The notes beneath the pieces were generated by a model. That model searched no databases, was not told where the DNA came from, and saw nothing but the letters and a program-made list of their open reading frames with translations. From Candidatus Nanohaloarchaea archaeon (GTDB taxonomy: Archaea; EX4484-52; GLR71), in the NCBI GenBank assembly GCA_030636615.1, contig DAOVWP010000039.1, positions 1 to 5,906 of the forward strand: a stretch of 5,906 nt of DNA. Direction: 5' to 3'. Made by a program: the position numbers and the translations under genes. Below, piece by piece: positions 4,955-5,906 of this stretch. Each line of letters begins with the position of its first letter. Positions within the stretch are counted from its first letter, which is position 1.

Positions 4955-5394
4955 AGTATGTTAAGGCTTTTGAAGAATTTATAAAAGAAGGGGTTATAAG
5001 GAAAGTTACAGTTGATAAAGAGCGAGCAAAAAGCCTAATTCTTGAATCTGAAAGAAAAAACGATTCATTAGATGAAAATCTGGAAAAAATTGGTGTCAAG
5101 GATGCAAATGCAAATGATTATGTTGAATACTGCTATGATATTATAATGTTCTTGATAAGAGCAAGACTGTATTCAGAGGGATATGCCAGCAGAGGGCTAG
5201 GGGCACATGAAGCAGAAGTGTCATTTGCAAGAAATATGAGTTGCAATGAAAAAGAAGTACTATTTCTGAACCAATTAAGATATTTTAGAAATGGTATTCT
5301 TTATTATGGGAAACGGCTTGATAAAGAATATGCGGAAAAAGTTATTGAATTTACAAAGAAAGTTTATCTTAGATTAAAATCTGAGTTTGACTAG
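4951..5394 (+). CDS. HEPN-domain protein, probable RNase-like toxin partner of the MNT protein
   Basis: A 147-residue all-helical protein. It begins at GTG (4951), whose last two bases are the first two of the preceding TGA (GTGA overlap), so translation is probably coupled; no other in-frame start fits. HEPN features include an early charged helix (KERAKSLILESERK, 23-36), a central helix ending in IRARLYSEGY (69-78), then GAHEAEVSF (84-92) and a C-terminal LRYFRNGILYYGKRL (109-123). The last contains Arg113 and Asn114 of the HEPN RX4-6H motif, but the expected His position (118) is Tyr, followed by Tyr119. Classical HEPN ribonucleases need that His, so this member may be a non-catalytic or altered HEPN, or a substrate-binding partner. 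Tyr118 and Tyr119 are possible modification targets for the neighbouring nucleotidyltransferase. Family membership and pairing are good; toxicity is unproven. Confidence 0.8.
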   Translation: MKYVKAFEEFIKEGVIRKVTVDKERAKSLILESERKNDSLDENLEKIGVKDANANDYVEYCYDIIMFLIRARLYSEGYASRGLGAHEAEVSFARNMSCNEKEVLFLNQLRYFRNGILYYGKRLDKEYAEKVIEFTKKVYLRLKSEFD

Positions 5395-5402
5395 TTGGAT
5401 TT

Positions 5403-5906
5403 TCATGCCTTGACAAGGATCGTCTTAACTTCAGGAGTTATATTGTATACATAAGTCTTGCCTCTCTTTTCTCTTGTCAGGAATTTCATGTCTACAAGAC
5501 GTTTCAGGATGTTGTTGATCCCTCTAAGCGCGTGCATACTGCTTTTGTAATCATCTATCGGTATGTTTTTTATTATCTCTCCAGGGGTCATAGGGTCTCT
5601 GTCAGATATGAGCTGTATTATATCTTTCTGTTTGTCAGTCAGCTCATCAATTTTTATTTTTTCTTTTTTTTGTGGAGTTGAGTGGTGAATATCTTTTTCC
5701 ATGAGAGTCAGATCTATTATCTTTTCGTTCTTTTCTGCCGCTTTATCGATCAGGTTGTTGCACATCTTGAGGATCTCTCTTGGAAAACCACCTGTGTGAT
5801 TGTATATCTCAAGCGCTGCGTCAAGGGTGAAAGGTTCAAGACCAGTTCCGCCCATAATAGATATCCTTTTTTTGATCAAATCAATTGTCTCTTCTTTTGA
5901 GAGCGG
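5403..5906 (-). CDS. AAA ATPase, ExeA/AAA_22-like, C-terminal part with winged helix (N-terminus beyond right edge)
   Basis: The frame is open to the window end (5906), so this is a 3' fragment of 167 residues; the TTG at 5879 is not the real start. The visible part begins PLSKEETIDLIKKRI, the linker after the ATPase core in ExeA-like ATPases. It continues with a lid domain containing FTLDAALEIYNHTGGFPREI, whose GGFPR is the sensor-2 Arg motif, and NNLIDKAAEKN. After a charged linker (HHSTPQKKEKIKID), residues from about 90 form a winged-helix domain (ELTDKQKDIIQLISDRDPMT, then NNILKRLVDMKFLTREKRGK and a YVYNITPE strand). P-loop and Walker B lie outside the window. The combination suggests a DNA-binding, ATP-driven protein, perhaps regulatory or mobile-element related; an Orc1/Cdc6-like protein is less likely. 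It is convergent with the HEPN gene, with 8 bases between stops. Confidence 0.75.
   Translation of the reverse strand, partial: PLSKEETIDLIKKRISIMGGTGLEPFTLDAALEIYNHTGGFPREILKMCNNLIDKAAEKNEKIIDLTLMEKDIHHSTPQKKEKIKIDELTDKQKDIIQLISDRDPMTPGEIIKNIPIDDYKSSMHALRGINNILKRLVDMKFLTREKRGKTYVYNITPEVKTILVKA

Noticed and set aside
5879..5879. TTG at 5879 as the start of the AAA protein
   Set aside because: The frame continues to the window edge and the upstream residues (PLSKEETID) match the expected ATPase linker, so this is an internal Leu.

Overview
The window looks archaeal. Several genes have a TATA-like box centred roughly 25-30 bases before the start codon with little or no leader, and Shine-Dalgarno matches are weak or absent. 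The protein set also fits: a Kef-type antiporter, a lone PRC-barrel protein, an HTH-nucleotidyltransferase/HEPN pair and an AAA ATPase with a C-terminal winged helix. The DNA is AT-rich. A DPANN-type or related uncultured archaeon is my guess, not something the sequence proves.

Layout. Bases 1-164 (minus) hold the 3'-truncated N-terminal part of an unrecognised protein. Bases 243-617 have no gene but are dense in palindromes, inverted repeats and a short repeated motif (GTGTANAAAGT). An unrecognised 173-residue protein (618-1139, minus) follows, with TTA-rich leucine usage unlike the antiporter. Three separately promoted minus-strand genes form a membrane-transport block: a CPA2/Kef antiporter with a TrkA-N domain (1237-3048), an 86-residue PRC-barrel protein (3111-3371) and a PF11449-like heavy-metal/manganese exporter (3448-4332). 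A divergent 82-base promoter region then leads to a plus-strand pair overlapping by 4 bases: an HTH-MNT nucleotidyltransferase (4415-4954) and a HEPN-domain protein (4951-5394), resembling a MntA/HepT-type toxin-antitoxin system. At the right edge (5403-5906, minus, convergent) is the C-terminal part of an ExeA-like AAA ATPase with a winged helix; its N-terminus lies outside the window.

How the parts may work together. The antiporter and the exporter are both membrane ion transporters, but each has its own promoter-like sequence, and nothing here shows co-regulation. In the nucleotidyltransferase/HEPN pair, an 18-bp perfect palindrome lies exactly over the presumed TATA box, and its half-sites recur in 20-bp steps into the start of the gene. 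This suggests autoregulation by the HTH domain of the first protein. The HEPN protein carries Tyr where the catalytic His of the RX4-6H motif is expected, and the nucleotidyltransferase lacks an obvious third catalytic Asp. The pair therefore appears to be a variant of the known MNT/HEPN theme. This locus and the palindrome-rich segment at 337-542 are the most unusual parts of the window.
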